Shown here in pieces: positions 1 to 9,105 of a stretch of DNA of 64,000 bases. This stretch comes from Streptomyces lavendulae subsp. lavendulae. Its GTDB lineage: Bacteria > Actinomycetota > Actinomycetes > Streptomycetales > Streptomycetaceae. Each line of letters begins with the position of its first letter. The stretch's first letter is position 1. The position numbers and the translations under genes were made by a program. Location of the stretch: positions 992,001 through 1,056,000 of the forward strand of contig NZ_CP024985.1 in assembly GCF_002803845.1 (NCBI RefSeq), given 5' to 3'. A model generated the notes under the pieces. It saw nothing but the letters and a program-made list of their open reading frames with translations. It ran no database searches and was not told the origin of the DNA.

Positions 1-1
1 C

Positions 2-2020
2 GAGGCGCACCGCACGTCGGGGCGGATCGGCAAGCCCTGGGCGGTGGTCCACGACAACGCGCGCATCCCCTCGGCCCGTCGGCTGTACATGACGGCCACC
101 CCCCGCGTGTGGCGGGACGGGGAGGAGCCGGAAGCCGAGGGGGCCGAGGGCGAGTACGGGGAGGAGGGGCCGCGCGCCCGGGGGGCCGGCGGGCCCCGCG
201 GCCGGGGCGAGCTGGTGGCCTCGATGGAGGACGATCCGGAGGGGCCGTTCGGCGCCCGCTGCTACACGCTGTCCCTGTCGGAGGCCATCGACCGGGGCAT
301 CTGCGCCCCGTACCGGGTGGTGTGCGTGGACGTCAGCGACCCGGGTTTCCGCTCGGCGGTGCTGCTGGGCGCGGACGGCCGTTCGGACCGGGTGCGCGGG
401 ATCCGGCTGGCGGCGCTCCAGGCGGCGCTGGTGAAGGCCGCGGCCGACCAGGGGTTCCGGCGGACGCTGGTGTTCCACCATCTGACCAAGGAGGCCGAGG
501 CCTTCGCGGCGGGGCTGCCTGCGGTCGCGGCGCGGATGCGGGCCGCGAGCCGGTCGGCGCTGCCGGCGTACCCGCGCACGGTGTGGGCGGACTGGCTGTG
601 CGGGCAGCACACGGCGGCCCACCGGCGGCGCGTGCTGGAGGCGTTCGCCGCGGACCGGGTCGCGGAGAAGGCCTTCCTGGGCAGCGTCCGGGTGCTGGGC
701 GAGGGTGTCGACACCAAGGAGTGCGACTCCGTGTTCTGGGCCGACGTACGGGGTTCCATGCCGGACCTGGTGCAGGCCGTGGGCCGGGCGCTGCGGATCC
801 GGCCCGGCGAGGGGAAGGTCGCCTCGCTGGTGGTGCCGGTGCTGCTGGCCCCCGGGGAGTCCCCCGAGACGATGCTGACCTCACGGGCCTACGGGGACCT
901 CGCGCGGCTCCTGGAGGCGCTGAGGGCGCACGATTCACGCCTGGTGGAGGCCCTGGCCCAGCCCCAGGCACCGGGCCGCCCCGCGTCGGCGGCCGGTGCG
1001 GCCGGGAGCACCGGGGGGCCCGGGCCGGGCGCCGCGGCGCTGCTGAGCTTCTCCACGCCCCGGGATCCGGCGCTGCTGGCGGCCTTCATCCGGCTGCGGG
1101 TGCTCAACCCGGAGCACACGCGGTGGCGGCGCGGGGCGGAGGCGGCGCGGATCTACGCGGCGACGGCCGGGGACCTGCGGGTGCCGTTCGCCTACCGGGT
1201 GCCGGAGTCCGGCGGACAGTGGCCGCCGGCCCTGGCGGGGTTCCCGCTGGGGCAGTGGGTCGCGGACGCGCGGCGCACCTACCGCCGGGGCGCGCTGGGC
1301 CGCGAGCGGATGCGGGAGCTGGACGAACTCGGCATGGTGTGGAGCCATTTCGACGTGGCCTTCGAGGAGGGGCTGGCGGCGGCGCGGGCCTGGGCCGCCG
1401 AGCACGGGCACCTGCTGCCGCCGGTGGACGCCACCTGGCACGGGGCGCCCGTCGGGGTGTGGATGAAGAACAACCGGGCCGCCGCGCGCCGGGAGGGGCC
1501 GGGGGCGCTGCCGGAGGAGCGCCGTGAGGCCCTGGACCGGATCGACCCCTCGTGGTGTCCCGTCTGGGACATCGGCTGGCAGCGGGCCTTCCACCTGACC
1601 CGGACGCACCTGGACGCGGGCGGGCAGGTTCCGCCGGTTCCCGGCCGGGTGCTGGTGCAGGGCGAGGACCTCGGCGCATGGGTGCGCGCCCAGCGGCTGG
1701 GGTGGGAGCGGCTGGCGTGGTCGCAGCGCTGGCTGCTGGAGCACGCCCTGGGGCTGGCGCCCGCGCCGGAGGCGGAGCGTCCGCCCCCGCGCCGCAGCCA
1801 TGCGTCCGCCTGGTCCGGGTACCTGGAGGCGGCCCGGCGGTTCCACGCCCGCGAGGGGCACCTGGTGGTCCCCCGCCCGCACGTGGAGCGGTGGGGGGAC
1901 CAGGAGCTGAGGCTCGGGGTGTGGATCGCCAACCAGCGCTCCCGGGCGGCGAAGCTGCCGCCGGAGCGGGCCGCCGCGCTGACGGCCCTGGGGATGCGCT
2001 GGTCCCGTACCGGTGGGTGA
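2..2020 (+). CDS. Helicase with helicase-associated (HA) domains, 5'-truncated
   Basis: The reading frame is open from the first codon at position 2, so the gene begins upstream and lacks its N-terminal ATPase half. The visible protein starts inside a DEAH-type Walker B (EAHRTSG), followed by helicase motif III (MTATPR) and a helicase C domain with a motif VI-like QAVGRALRI segment. The last 250 or so residues contain at least two helicase-associated (HA) repeats of the form W..H.G...(V/P), with tryptophans in LGVWIANQR and VGVWMKNN. HA-domain superfamily 2 helicases are common in Streptomyces and often sit in accessory or near-telomere regions; their substrate is unknown. The stop lies 11 bp from the end of the convergent glutamate decarboxylase gene. 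The family assignment is confident; the role is not. Confidence 0.85.
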   Translation, partial: EAHRTSGRIGKPWAVVHDNARIPSARRLYMTATPRVWRDGEEPEAEGAEGEYGEEGPRARGAGGPRGRGELVASMEDDPEGPFGARCYTLSLSEAIDRGICAPYRVVCVDVSDPGFRSAVLLGADGRSDRVRGIRLAALQAALVKAAADQGFRRTLVFHHLTKEAEAFAAGLPAVAARMRAASRSALPAYPRTVWADWLCGQHTAAHRRRVLEAFAADRVAEKAFLGSVRVLGEGVDTKECDSVFWADVRGSMPDLVQAVGRALRIRPGEGKVASLVVPVLLAPGESPETMLTSRAYGDLARLLEALRAHDSRLVEALAQPQAPGRPASAAGAAGSTGGPGPGAAALLSFSTPRDPALLAAFIRLRVLNPEHTRWRRGAEAARIYAATAGDLRVPFAYRVPESGGQWPPALAGFPLGQWVADARRTYRRGALGRERMRELDELGMVWSHFDVAFEEGLAAARAWAAEHGHLLPPVDATWHGAPVGVWMKNNRAAARREGPGALPEERREALDRIDPSWCPVWDIGWQRAFHLTRTHLDAGGQVPPVPGRVLVQGEDLGAWVRAQRLGWERLAWSQRWLLEHALGLAPAPEAERPPPRRSHASAWSGYLEAARRFHAREGHLVVPRPHVERWGDQELRLGVWIANQRSRAAKLPPERAAALTALGMRWSRTGG

Positions 2021-2030
2021 CCGGGGGCGG

Positions 2031-3422
2031 TCAGTGGTGGAAGCCCGACCGGGGTTCGGTGGCGGGGACCGGCTGCGGGTGGGCGGCGAGGTGTTCGACG
2101 GCCGCCCGCAGGTCGCTGACGAGCAGGGCGATCTGGTCGCGGGTCACCCCGTGCCGGATCAGGACGCGCTGCATGACGGTGTCCTGACGGTCCGCCGGGA
2201 GCGGGTACGTGGGCACCTGCCAGCCGCGCATCCGCAGCCGGTCGGAGAGGTCGTAGAGGGTGAACCCGGCGCCGGCCGGGTCGGCGAGCGTGTACGAGAC
2301 GGCGGGCAGCCCGCCCTGGCCGTCGTAGAGCAGGGTGAAGGGGCCCATGCCGGCGATCTCGCCGGCCAGGTACTGGGCGGTGTCGGCGCAGGCCTGCTGG
2401 ACGCGCCGGTAGCCGCCGCGGCCCAGCCGCAGGAAGAGGTAGTACTGGGCGATGACCTCTCCGCCGGGGCGGGAGAAGTTGAGGGCGAAGGTCGGCATGT
2501 CGCCGCCGAGGTAGTCCACGTCGAAGACGAGGTCGGCGGGGAGCAGCTCGGCGGTGCGCCAGACGATCCAGCCGACGCCGAGCGGGGCGAGCCCGTACTT
2601 GTGCCCGGAGGTGTTGACCGAGGCCACGCGCGGCAGCCGGAAGTCCCACACCACGTCGGGGTGGAGGAAGGGGGCGACGAAGCCGCCGCTCGCGGCGTCC
2701 ACGTGGACGGGGATGTCCCAGCCGTGCTCCTCCTGGATCCGGTCGAGCTCGGCGGCGATCTCGGCGACGGGTTCGTAGTCGCAGGTGTAGGTGACGCCGA
2801 GGATGGCGACGACCCCGATGGTGTTCTCGTCGACGTGGGCGGCGAGCTGGTGGGGGACCAGGCCGGTCGCGCCGGGCTCCAGGGGGACCTGCCGGAGCTC
2901 GACGTCGAAGTAGCGGGCGAACTTCTCCCAGCAGATCTGTACCGGGCCGCAGACCAGGTTGGGCCGGTCGGCCGGTTTGCCCTCCGCCCGGCGGCGGGCC
3001 CGCCAGCGCCATTTGAGGGCGAGGCCGCCGAGCATGGCGGCCTCGCTGGAGCCGGTGGTGGAGCAGCCGGTGCCGGAGGTGCCCTTCGGGGCGTTCCAGA
3101 GGTCGGCCAGGATGTTGACGCAGCGGGCCTCGATCTCGGCCGTCTGCGGGTACTCGTCCTTGTCGATCATGTTCTTGTCGAGGCACTCGTTCATCAGGCG
3201 GTGCACGCCGTCGTCCGACCAGGTGGTGCAGAAGGTGGCCAGGTTCTGGGCGGCGTTGCCGTCGAGGAGCAGCTCGTTGTGGAGCAGCGAGTAGACCACC
3301 TCGGAGGGCGAGTGGTCCTCGGGCATCCGGTACTTCGGGAGGATCTGGCCGCTGAGGGCGGACGTGAACACGTCCGTATCGGCGTCCCGGGCACGCGCGT
3401 CCTTCGTCTCATGAAGAGCCAT
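2031..3422 (-). CDS. gadB: Glutamate decarboxylase (PLP-dependent)
   Basis: A 463-residue group II decarboxylase that converts glutamate to GABA and CO2 with pyridoxal phosphate. The protein matches bacterial GadB along its whole length. It shows the phosphate-cup segment TGSSEAAM (about 123-130), the cofactor-stacking segment VHVDAASGGF (239-248) and the PLP lysine in NTSGHKYG (Lys275, one residue off Escherichia coli Lys276). The open frame extends 42 codons further upstream, but that stretch is low-complexity and unlike the family, so the ATG at 3422 (MALHETKD) is chosen. No clear Shine-Dalgarno precedes it. The gene diverges from melC1 across a relatively AT-rich 299-bp region. Acid-stress or GABA-shunt roles are family knowledge; no regulator is adjacent. 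Confidence 0.93.
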   Translation of the reverse strand: MALHETKDARARDADTDVFTSALSGQILPKYRMPEDHSPSEVVYSLLHNELLLDGNAAQNLATFCTTWSDDGVHRLMNECLDKNMIDKDEYPQTAEIEARCVNILADLWNAPKGTSGTGCSTTGSSEAAMLGGLALKWRWRARRRAEGKPADRPNLVCGPVQICWEKFARYFDVELRQVPLEPGATGLVPHQLAAHVDENTIGVVAILGVTYTCDYEPVAEIAAELDRIQEEHGWDIPVHVDAASGGFVAPFLHPDVVWDFRLPRVASVNTSGHKYGLAPLGVGWIVWRTAELLPADLVFDVDYLGGDMPTFALNFSRPGGEVIAQYYLFLRLGRGGYRRVQQACADTAQYLAGEIAGMGPFTLLYDGQGGLPAVSYTLADPAGAGFTLYDLSDRLRMRGWQVPTYPLPADRQDTVMQRVLIRHGVTRDQIALLVSDLRAAVEHLAAHPQPVPATEPRSGFHH

Positions 3423-3593
3423 ATCGGGACTATAAGGGGCAGATCTTGACGAAGTCGGCTTCGGCGCTCCTGGGGAGACGCTTGAGGAAAATGCGGCGCG
3501 ACCCGCAGCTTCCGGCCGACTCCGGAGTGTGATCCCCTCCATAGTCACCCCGCAGGACCGAAAAAATTACCGTCCGGTAGCATTTCTTCCACA

Positions 3594-3638
3594 GATCTTC
3601 CCGTCCCGACCATCGGAGCCGGGCCGGACGGGAAGATC
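3594..3638. promoter_or_regulatory. 13-bp perfect inverted repeat between gad and melC1
   Basis: Arms GATCTTCCCGTCC (3594-3606) and GGACGGGAAGATC (3626-3638) are exact complements separated by 19 nt, and the right arm is followed by an AT-rich stretch. It lies inside the 3423-3721 intergenic region between two divergent genes, where an ordinary 3'-end terminator is not expected. It could be an operator, or a leader hairpin for melC1 that starts 84 bp downstream. The rest of the intergenic region holds the presumed divergent promoters and no gene. Confidence 0.5.
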
Positions 3639-3721
3639 ATTTCATTTGTTCTACATACAACTTATCCGCCGATGTCCGGATAGCGGCCAACTGCCCCCCT
3701 GGCCCTGGTAGTTCTTCGGCC

Positions 3722-4114
3722 ATGAACAAGATCACCCGTCGGCAGGCCTTGGGCACCACTGCCGGCGCACTCACCGTCCTCGGCATCGCAGGCGCCACCG
3801 CGCACGCCGCCGCCACCGACTCCCGTGCGGCCACCACCCCGGCCGGCACCGTCGACGAGGTGTACCAGGGCCGCCGGATCCAGATAGCCCCCGGCACGGG
3901 GGGCGGCCACCACGGCGGCCACCACTCCCCCGGTCTGCCGACCGTGAAGATAGACGGCCGCGAACTGCACGTGATGCAGAACGCGGACGGCACCTGGATC
4001 AGCGTCGTCAACCACTACGAGACCTTCGCCGACCCCACCTCGCTGGCCCGTGCCGCGGTGCGCGAGCTCCAGGGCTCGCAGCTCGCCCCGATGCAGATGG
4101 GGGGCATGGCATGA
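3722..4114 (+). CDS. melC1: Tyrosinase co-factor (copper-transfer chaperone) MelC1
   Basis: A 130-residue exported helper that delivers copper to apotyrosinase and carries it out of the cell. The N-terminus has a twin-arginine motif (TRRQAL) and a hydrophobic core ending near AHA. The mature part has the MelC1 signature [12 protein letters not shown], a His-rich stretch (GGGHHGGHH, about 60-68), and the conserved [19 protein letters not shown] region. The stop overlaps the melC2 start by ATGA, so the two are translationally coupled. Tyrosinase itself lacks a signal peptide and is exported as a complex with MelC1, which fits this layout. The His run is a likely copper-binding element (inference). 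Confidence 0.95.
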   Translation: MNKITRRQALGTTAGALTVLGIAGATAHAAATDSRAATTPAGTVDEVYQGRRIQIAPGTGGGHHGGHHSPGLPTVKIDGRELHVMQNADGTWISVVNHYETFADPTSLARAAVRELQGSQLAPMQMGGMA

Positions 4115-4959
4115 CCGTCCGCAAGAACCAGGCCGCGCTCACGCCCGAGGAGAAGCGCGCCTTCACCAACGCGCTGCTCGAACTGAAGCGAACGGGCCGC
4201 TACGACCGGTTCGTCACCACCCACAACGGCTTCATCATGAGCGACACCGACTCGGGCGACCGCGTCGGCCACCGCTCCCCCTCCTTCCTCCCCTGGCACC
4301 GCCGCTTTCTCCTGGAGTTCGAGGCGGCTCTTCAGGCGGTGGACGCGAGCGTGTCGATCCCCTACTGGGACTGGACCGCCGACCGCACCACCCGCTCCTC
4401 CCTCTGGGCGGCCGACTTCCTCGGCGGCACCGGCCGGGCCCGCGACGGCCAGGTCATGGACGGACCCTTCGCGTACGCGACGGGCAAGTGGGAGGTAGCC
4501 GTACGCGTCGACGGGCGCAACTACCTGCGGCGCGCGCTCGGCGAGGGCGTCGCCCAGCTGCCGACCAAGGCCGAGGTGGACGCCGTCCTGGCGATGCCGG
4601 TCTACGACATGGCGCCCTGGAACAGCTCCTCCAACGGCTTCCGCAACAACCTGGAGGGCTGGCGCGGCGCCAACCTGCACAACAGGGTGCACGTGTGGGT
4701 CGGCGGCCAGATGGCCACCGGGGTCTCGCCCAACGACCCGGTGTTCTGGATGCACCACGCCTTCATCGACAAGCTGTGGGCCGACTGGCAGGCGAAGCAC
4801 CCGACGTCCACCTACCTGCCGGCCGCAGGCACCGCCAACGTGGTCGACCTGCGCGACACCATGCGGCCGTGGAACGACGTGACCCCGGCCGACATGCTGG
4901 ACCACCGCAAGTTCTACACGTTCGACACGGAGCCGGCCGCCGCCGCCAGCCAGCGGTAG
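4111..4959 (+). CDS. melC2: Tyrosinase MelC2
   Basis: Type-3 copper monophenol monooxygenase of 282 residues that makes melanin precursors from tyrosine. All six copper ligands are visible at family positions: CuA His38, His54 and His63 (THNG, RVGHRS, PWHRRF) and CuB His190, His194 and His216 (LHNRVH, MHHAF). No signal peptide is present, consistent with export in complex with MelC1. Streptomyces MelC2 is usually about 273 residues; here roughly ten extra residues (ending EPAAAASQR) read across the 3' end of the convergent response-regulator gene, giving a 46-bp tail-to-tail overlap. A paralogous operon in the opposite orientation lies at 23.8-25.1 kb. Confidence 0.96.
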   Translation: MTVRKNQAALTPEEKRAFTNALLELKRTGRYDRFVTTHNGFIMSDTDSGDRVGHRSPSFLPWHRRFLLEFEAALQAVDASVSIPYWDWTADRTTRSSLWAADFLGGTGRARDGQVMDGPFAYATGKWEVAVRVDGRNYLRRALGEGVAQLPTKAEVDAVLAMPVYDMAPWNSSSNGFRNNLEGWRGANLHNRVHVWVGGQMATGVSPNDPVFWMHHAFIDKLWADWQAKHPTSTYLPAAGTANVVDLRDTMRPWNDVTPADMLDHRKFYTFDTEPAAAASQR

Positions 4960-5618
4960 TGCAGTTCGGGGCGGCCGACCTGACCGTACCGGGGGGTGCG
5001 GTCCGCCCGGCCGGTGTCCACCAGGTGCTCCAGGTACCGGCGGGCGGTGATCCGCGAGATCCCGGCCGCCTCGGCCGCCCCCGCGGCGGTCAGCCCGTCG
5101 GGCGCCGCCCGCAGCAGCGCCGCGACCCGGTCCAGGGTCGGGGCGCTGAGCCCTTTGGGCAGTTCGGCCGGACCGGGCGCGCGCAGTGCGGCGAGCGCCC
5201 GGTCCACGTCGTCCTGCCCGGCGGCCTCGCCCGCCGACGCGCGGAACTCCGCGTAGCGCAGCAGGCGTTCGCGCAGCGTCGGGAAGGCGAAGGGCTTCAG
5301 TACGTACTGCACCACGCCCAGGGAGACGCTCTCGCGGACCACCGCCAGGTCCCGGGCCGAGGTCACCGCGATCACGTCGACGGGATGCCCGGCGGCCCGC
5401 AGCCCGCGCGCGAAGCGGAGCCCGTGGCCGTCCGGCAGGGTGAGGTCGAGGAGCAGCAGGTCGACCTGGGTGCGCTCCAGCACCCGGGTGGCCTCGGCGA
5501 GGGAGTGGACGGCGGCCACGGCCGTGAAGCCGGGCACCCGGCCGACGTAGAGGGCGTGCGCCGCGGCGGCGACGGGGTCGTCCTCGACCACCAGCACCCG
5601 CACCTCGGGCGCACTCAC
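4914..5618 (-). CDS. CitB/DcuR-type response regulator
   Basis: A 234-residue response regulator. The N-terminal receiver has the acidic pair VVEDDP (about 10-13), phospho-acceptor aspartate in LLLLDLTLPDG (about 56) and the lysine in YVLKPFAF (about 106). The C-terminus is a helix-turn-helix of the CitB/DctR type (GISRITARRYLEHL), not LuxR or OmpR. The GTG start at 5618 overlaps the TGA of the upstream sensor kinase by 4 bp. It should activate the dicarboxylate carrier gene at 7702, as in CitST, DctBR and DcuSR systems (family knowledge). Its 3' end overlaps melC2 in the opposite direction. Confidence 0.92.
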   Translation of the reverse strand: MSAPEVRVLVVEDDPVAAAAHALYVGRVPGFTAVAAVHSLAEATRVLERTQVDLLLLDLTLPDGHGLRFARGLRAAGHPVDVIAVTSARDLAVVRESVSLGVVQYVLKPFAFPTLRERLLRYAEFRASAGEAAGQDDVDRALAALRAPGPAELPKGLSAPTLDRVAALLRAAPDGLTAAGAAEAAGISRITARRYLEHLVDTGRADRTPRYGQVGRPELHYRWLAAAAGSVSNV

Positions 5619-7597
5619 GCCGCACCGCCCGCACGCCGCTGCCGGGGAATCCGGGGCCACGCCCCACCACCGCCCCCGTCCCCGTCCCCGTCCTGCCCGG
5701 GGCCGGGGCCCGCGTCCGACCCGGGGCCGGGGCCCGCGTCCGACCCGGGGCCGGGCCCGGCGCCCCGCCCGGAATGGGGGCCCTCGGCCTGCCCGGGTCC
5801 ATGCTCCGCGTCCCGCCCGGAACCGGGGCCCTCGCCCCGGCCGGAACCGGGCCCGGCGCCCCGGCCGGAAACGTGCCCCGTCCCTGGCGCGGCTCCGCAT
5901 CCCGGCTCCCCCGCGGCTTCCGGCCCCGCCCCGGGTACGGCTCCGGATGCCGACTCCCCGGCCCCCGCCGGTTCCGCGGAGTCGGTGCGGTCGGGGTGCA
6001 GCGGCAGGGTGATGGTGAACTCCGCGCCGCCGGACGGGCCGGAGGCCGCGTCGACGGTACCGCCGTGCCGGTGGGCCACCTGGCGGACCAGCGCCAGTCC
6101 CAGGCCCCGCCCCTCCCCCTTGCCGGACCAGCCGCGCCGGAACACGTCCACCCCCTCGGGCAGTCCGGGACCGTTGTCGGCGACCCGCAGCAGCAGGCCG
6201 TCCGCGTCCTGGCGCACGGTGACGGCGATCCGCGCTCCGGGCACCCCCGCGAGGGCGTCCACGGCGTTGTCGATCAGGTTGCCGAGCAGGGTGACGAGGT
6301 CGCGGGCGGGCGGCAGCCCGGGGACCCCGTCCATCCCCTCCACGGCCCGGCTCGCACCGCTGTCCGGGGTGACGACCAGCTCTATGCCCCGCTCGTGGGC
6401 CTGTGCCGCCTTGCCGAGCAGCAGCGCGACCAGCACCGGCTCGCCGACGGCGGTGACGACCTCGTCGGTCAGGGCCTGGGCCAGCTCCAGTTCCGCGGTG
6501 GCGAACTCCACCGCCTCCTCGCTGCGGCCCAGTTCGATGAGGGAGACCACGGTGTGGAGCCGGTTGGCCGCCTCGTGGGCCTGGGAGCTCAGCGCCTGGG
6601 TGAAGCCCCTCTCGTGGTCCAGCTCCCCGGTGAGCGCCTGGAGTTCGGTGTGGTCGCGCAGGGTGACCACGGTGCCGCGACGGCCACCGCCGGCCACCGG
6701 TGAGCTGTTGACCACCAGGACCCGGTCGGCGGTGAGGTGGACCTCGTCGACCCGCGGCCGGTCGGCGAGCAGCGCTCCGGTGAGCGGGGCGGGCAGGCCG
6801 AGGCCGGCGACGTCGGCGCCGGTGATCTCCCCGCGCAGGCCGAGGAGTTCGCGGCCGGCGTCGTTGACGAGAGTGATCCTGCGGTGGCCGTCGAGCATCA
6901 GCAGCCCCTCCCGGACCCCGTGCAGGGCCGCCTGGTGGTAGTCGTACATCCGGCTCAGTTCGGCGGCGTTCATCCCGTGCGTGTGGCGGCGCAGCCGCGC
7001 GTTGACCACGTACGTGCCCGCGCCGCCCAGGGCCAGCGCCCCGGCCGCCACACAAGCGAGGGCGAAGAGCTGCCGGGCCAGCCGGTCGCTGACGGCGCGC
7101 ACGGTGATGCCCGCGCTGACCAGGCCGACGATCCGGCCGTCCTCGTCGGCGAGGGGGGTGACCACCCGGATGGAGGGGCCGAGCGTGCCGGTGTAGGTCT
7201 CGCTGAAGGTCTCGCCGCGCAGGGCGGGGGCGGTGTTGCCGAGGAAGCGTTCGCCGATTTGGCGCGGGTCGGGGTGGGTCCAGCGCCGCCCGTCCGGGGC
7301 CATGATCGTAACGAAGTCCACGCCCGAGTCGGCGCGCACCCGCTCGGCGTAGGGCTGGAGGGCGGCCGAGGGGCCGCCGTCACCCGCTCCGGCGCGGACG
7401 GCCTCGCGCACCGACGGGGAGTCGGCGACGGACCGCGCCACGGCCCCGGCCTGGCGCCGGGCGGCGTCCTCGGCCTGGCCCCGGGCGGTCGCGTACGCGA
7501 AGACCGCGCATCCGGCGACGACCACGGCGACCAGCAGCACCTGCATGGCGAAGAGCTGGCCGGCGAGGCTGCGGGGCGGTCGAGGGAAGCGGAGCAT
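5615..7597 (-). CDS. CitA/DcuS-type sensor histidine kinase (C4-dicarboxylate or citrate sensing)
   Basis: A 660-residue membrane sensor. A first transmembrane helix lies near residues 13-35 (MQVLLVAVVVAGC), followed by an extracytoplasmic sCACHE-type sensor of about 140 residues, a second helix (LFALACVAAGALALGGAG), a PAS domain, a SpoOB-type dimerisation helix with phospho-acceptor His in SSQAHEAANRLHTV, and an HATPase domain (GNLIDNAVDA, DNGPGLP). The last 130 or so residues are an unusual Gly/Pro/Glu-rich low-complexity tail unlike the family norm. The frame stays open upstream, but MLRFPRPPR at 7597 fits the start of the first helix; an alternative ATG is at 7666. It is divergent from the DctA gene, its likely target. 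Confidence 0.9.
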   Translation of the reverse strand: MLRFPRPPRSLAGQLFAMQVLLVAVVVAGCAVFAYATARGQAEDAARRQAGAVARSVADSPSVREAVRAGAGDGGPSAALQPYAERVRADSGVDFVTIMAPDGRRWTHPDPRQIGERFLGNTAPALRGETFSETYTGTLGPSIRVVTPLADEDGRIVGLVSAGITVRAVSDRLARQLFALACVAAGALALGGAGTYVVNARLRRHTHGMNAAELSRMYDYHQAALHGVREGLLMLDGHRRITLVNDAGRELLGLRGEITGADVAGLGLPAPLTGALLADRPRVDEVHLTADRVLVVNSSPVAGGGRRGTVVTLRDHTELQALTGELDHERGFTQALSSQAHEAANRLHTVVSLIELGRSEEAVEFATAELELAQALTDEVVTAVGEPVLVALLLGKAAQAHERGIELVVTPDSGASRAVEGMDGVPGLPPARDLVTLLGNLIDNAVDALAGVPGARIAVTVRQDADGLLLRVADNGPGLPEGVDVFRRGWSGKGEGRGLGLALVRQVAHRHGGTVDAASGPSGGAEFTITLPLHPDRTDSAEPAGAGESASGAVPGAGPEAAGEPGCGAAPGTGHVSGRGAGPGSGRGEGPGSGRDAEHGPGQAEGPHSGRGAGPGPGSDAGPGPGSDAGPGPGQDGDGDGGGGGAWPRIPRQRRAGGAA

Positions 7598-7640
7598 GGC
7601 GCTCAGTGTGCACCGGGCCATGAACTCAATGAACGCAAGA

Positions 7641-7654
7641 GTGACCGGGGTCAC
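7641..7654. promoter_or_regulatory. Candidate operator between the sensor kinase and dctA
   Basis: GTGACC-GG-GGTCAC, a 6-bp inverted repeat with a 2-bp spacer, sits 48 bp upstream of the dctA start and between the two divergent genes. Just left of it is a TGAAC direct repeat (TGAACTCAATGAAC, 7621-7634). By position it is a plausible binding site for the CitB-type response regulator; binding is inferred. Confidence 0.4.
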
Positions 7655-7701
7655 AGGGTGGGCCATGGTCTCCCGGAACACATTCACCACCAGGAGGCGA
7701 C

Positions 7702-9105
7702 GTGGCCGCCAGGCGCGACAAGACCCACTATCTCTACATCGCGGTGATCGCCGCGGTGCTGCTCGGCATCACCGTGGGCTTCGCCGCTCCCGGCGTGGCC
7801 GTCGAGCTCAAACCGCTGGGCACGGGCTTCGTCAACCTCATCAAGATGATGATCTCGCCCGTGATCTTCTGCACGATCGTGCTGGGGATCGGCTCGGTCC
7901 GCAAGGCCGCCAAGGTGGGGGCGGTCGGCGGACTCGCCCTCGGCTACTTCATGGTCATGTCGACGGTGGCCCTCGCCATCGGGCTGGTCGTGGGGAACCT
8001 CCTGGAGCCCGGCAGCGGGCTCCACCTGACCGAGGCGGTCCGGCACGCCGGGGAGGCCCAGGCCAAGGCGGGCGGCGCCGAGAGCACGCCCGAGTTCCTG
8101 CTCGGGATCATCCCGACGACGCTGGTGTCCGCCTTCACCGGGGGCGAGGTGCTCCAGACCCTGCTGGTGGCGCTGCTGTGCGGGTTCGCGCTCCAGGCGA
8201 TGGGCACGGCGGGCGAGCCGGTGCTGCGCGGGATCGGACACGTGCAGAAGCTGGTGTTCCGGGTACTGGCGATGATCATGTGGGCGGCGCCCGTCGGCGC
8301 CTTCGGGGCGATCGCGGCGGTGGTCGGGGCGACGGGCGTCGACGCGCTGAAGTCCCTTGCCGTGATCATGATCGGCTTCTACACCACCTGCCTGCTCTTC
8401 GTCATCGTCGTGCTCGGCACCCTGCTGCGGGTGTGCACGGGCGTCAGCATCTTCGCCCTCCTGCGGTACCTGGGGCGGGAGTTCCTGCTGATCCTGTCGA
8501 CCTCCTCCTCGGAGTCGGCGCTGCCGCGACTCATCGCGAAGATGGAACACCTCGGCGTCTCCCGGCCGGTGACCGGCATCACCGTGCCCACCGGTTACTC
8601 CTTCAACCTGGACGGGACCGCGATCTACCTGACGATGTCCTCGCTGTTCGTGGCGGAGGCCATGGGCAAGCCGCTGGCGCTCGGCGAGCAGATCTCGCTG
8701 CTGCTCTTCATGATCGTGGCCTCGAAGGGCGCCGCGGGGGTCACCGGGGCGGGTCTGGCCACGCTGGCCGGCGGGCTCCAGTCGCACCGGCCCGAACTGG
8801 TCGACGGCGTCGGCCTGATCGTGGGCATCGACCGCTTCATGAGCGAGGCCCGGGCCCTGACGAACTTCGCGGGCAACGCGGTCGCCACCGTGCTGATCGG
8901 AACGTGGACGAAGGAGTTCGACCGGGAGCGGGCCACCGAGGTCCTCGCGGGCCGGCTGCCCTTCGACGAGACCACGCTGATCGACGACGGACACGGAACC
9001 CACCCCGACGGGGCGCCCGCAGCGGTGCCCGCGCCCTCGGCGGACTCCTCCGCAACCCCCTCCGCCGGCCCGTCGGCCGGGGCCGAGGACGGCGTGCCGG
9101 TCTGA
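7702..9105 (+). CDS. dctA: C4-dicarboxylate:cation symporter DctA
   Basis: A 467-residue dicarboxylate/amino-acid:cation symporter (DAACS family). The GTG start has a strong AGGAGG 4 nt upstream. Family motifs include the serine-rich re-entrant loop STSSSESALPR (about 273-283), the TGYSFNLDGTAIYLTM segment (about 296-311) and the NFAGNAVAT segment in the last helix. These are the substrate and sodium-binding elements of the GltPh/DctA fold. About eight transmembrane helices are visible. The C-terminal 40 residues are an Ala/Pro/Ser-rich hydrophilic tail, longer than in enterobacterial DctA. Uptake of succinate, fumarate or malate is expected. Induction by the divergent CitA-type two-component system is inferred from gene order. 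Confidence 0.93.
   Translation: MAARRDKTHYLYIAVIAAVLLGITVGFAAPGVAVELKPLGTGFVNLIKMMISPVIFCTIVLGIGSVRKAAKVGAVGGLALGYFMVMSTVALAIGLVVGNLLEPGSGLHLTEAVRHAGEAQAKAGGAESTPEFLLGIIPTTLVSAFTGGEVLQTLLVALLCGFALQAMGTAGEPVLRGIGHVQKLVFRVLAMIMWAAPVGAFGAIAAVVGATGVDALKSLAVIMIGFYTTCLLFVIVVLGTLLRVCTGVSIFALLRYLGREFLLILSTSSSESALPRLIAKMEHLGVSRPVTGITVPTGYSFNLDGTAIYLTMSSLFVAEAMGKPLALGEQISLLLFMIVASKGAAGVTGAGLATLAGGLQSHRPELVDGVGLIVGIDRFMSEARALTNFAGNAVATVLIGTWTKEFDRERATEVLAGRLPFDETTLIDDGHGTHPDGAPAAVPAPSADSSATPSAGPSAGAEDGVPV

Noticed and set aside
1279..3186. Long minus-strand frame antisense to the helicase and out of frame with gad
   Set aside because: The translation is Arg/Pro-rich high-GC shadow; the helicase and glutamate decarboxylase frames have clear domains.
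4050..6941. Plus-strand frame of 963 codons over melC2 and the two-component genes
   Set aside because: Low-complexity shadow of melC2 and of the antisense of the regulator and kinase; no motif.
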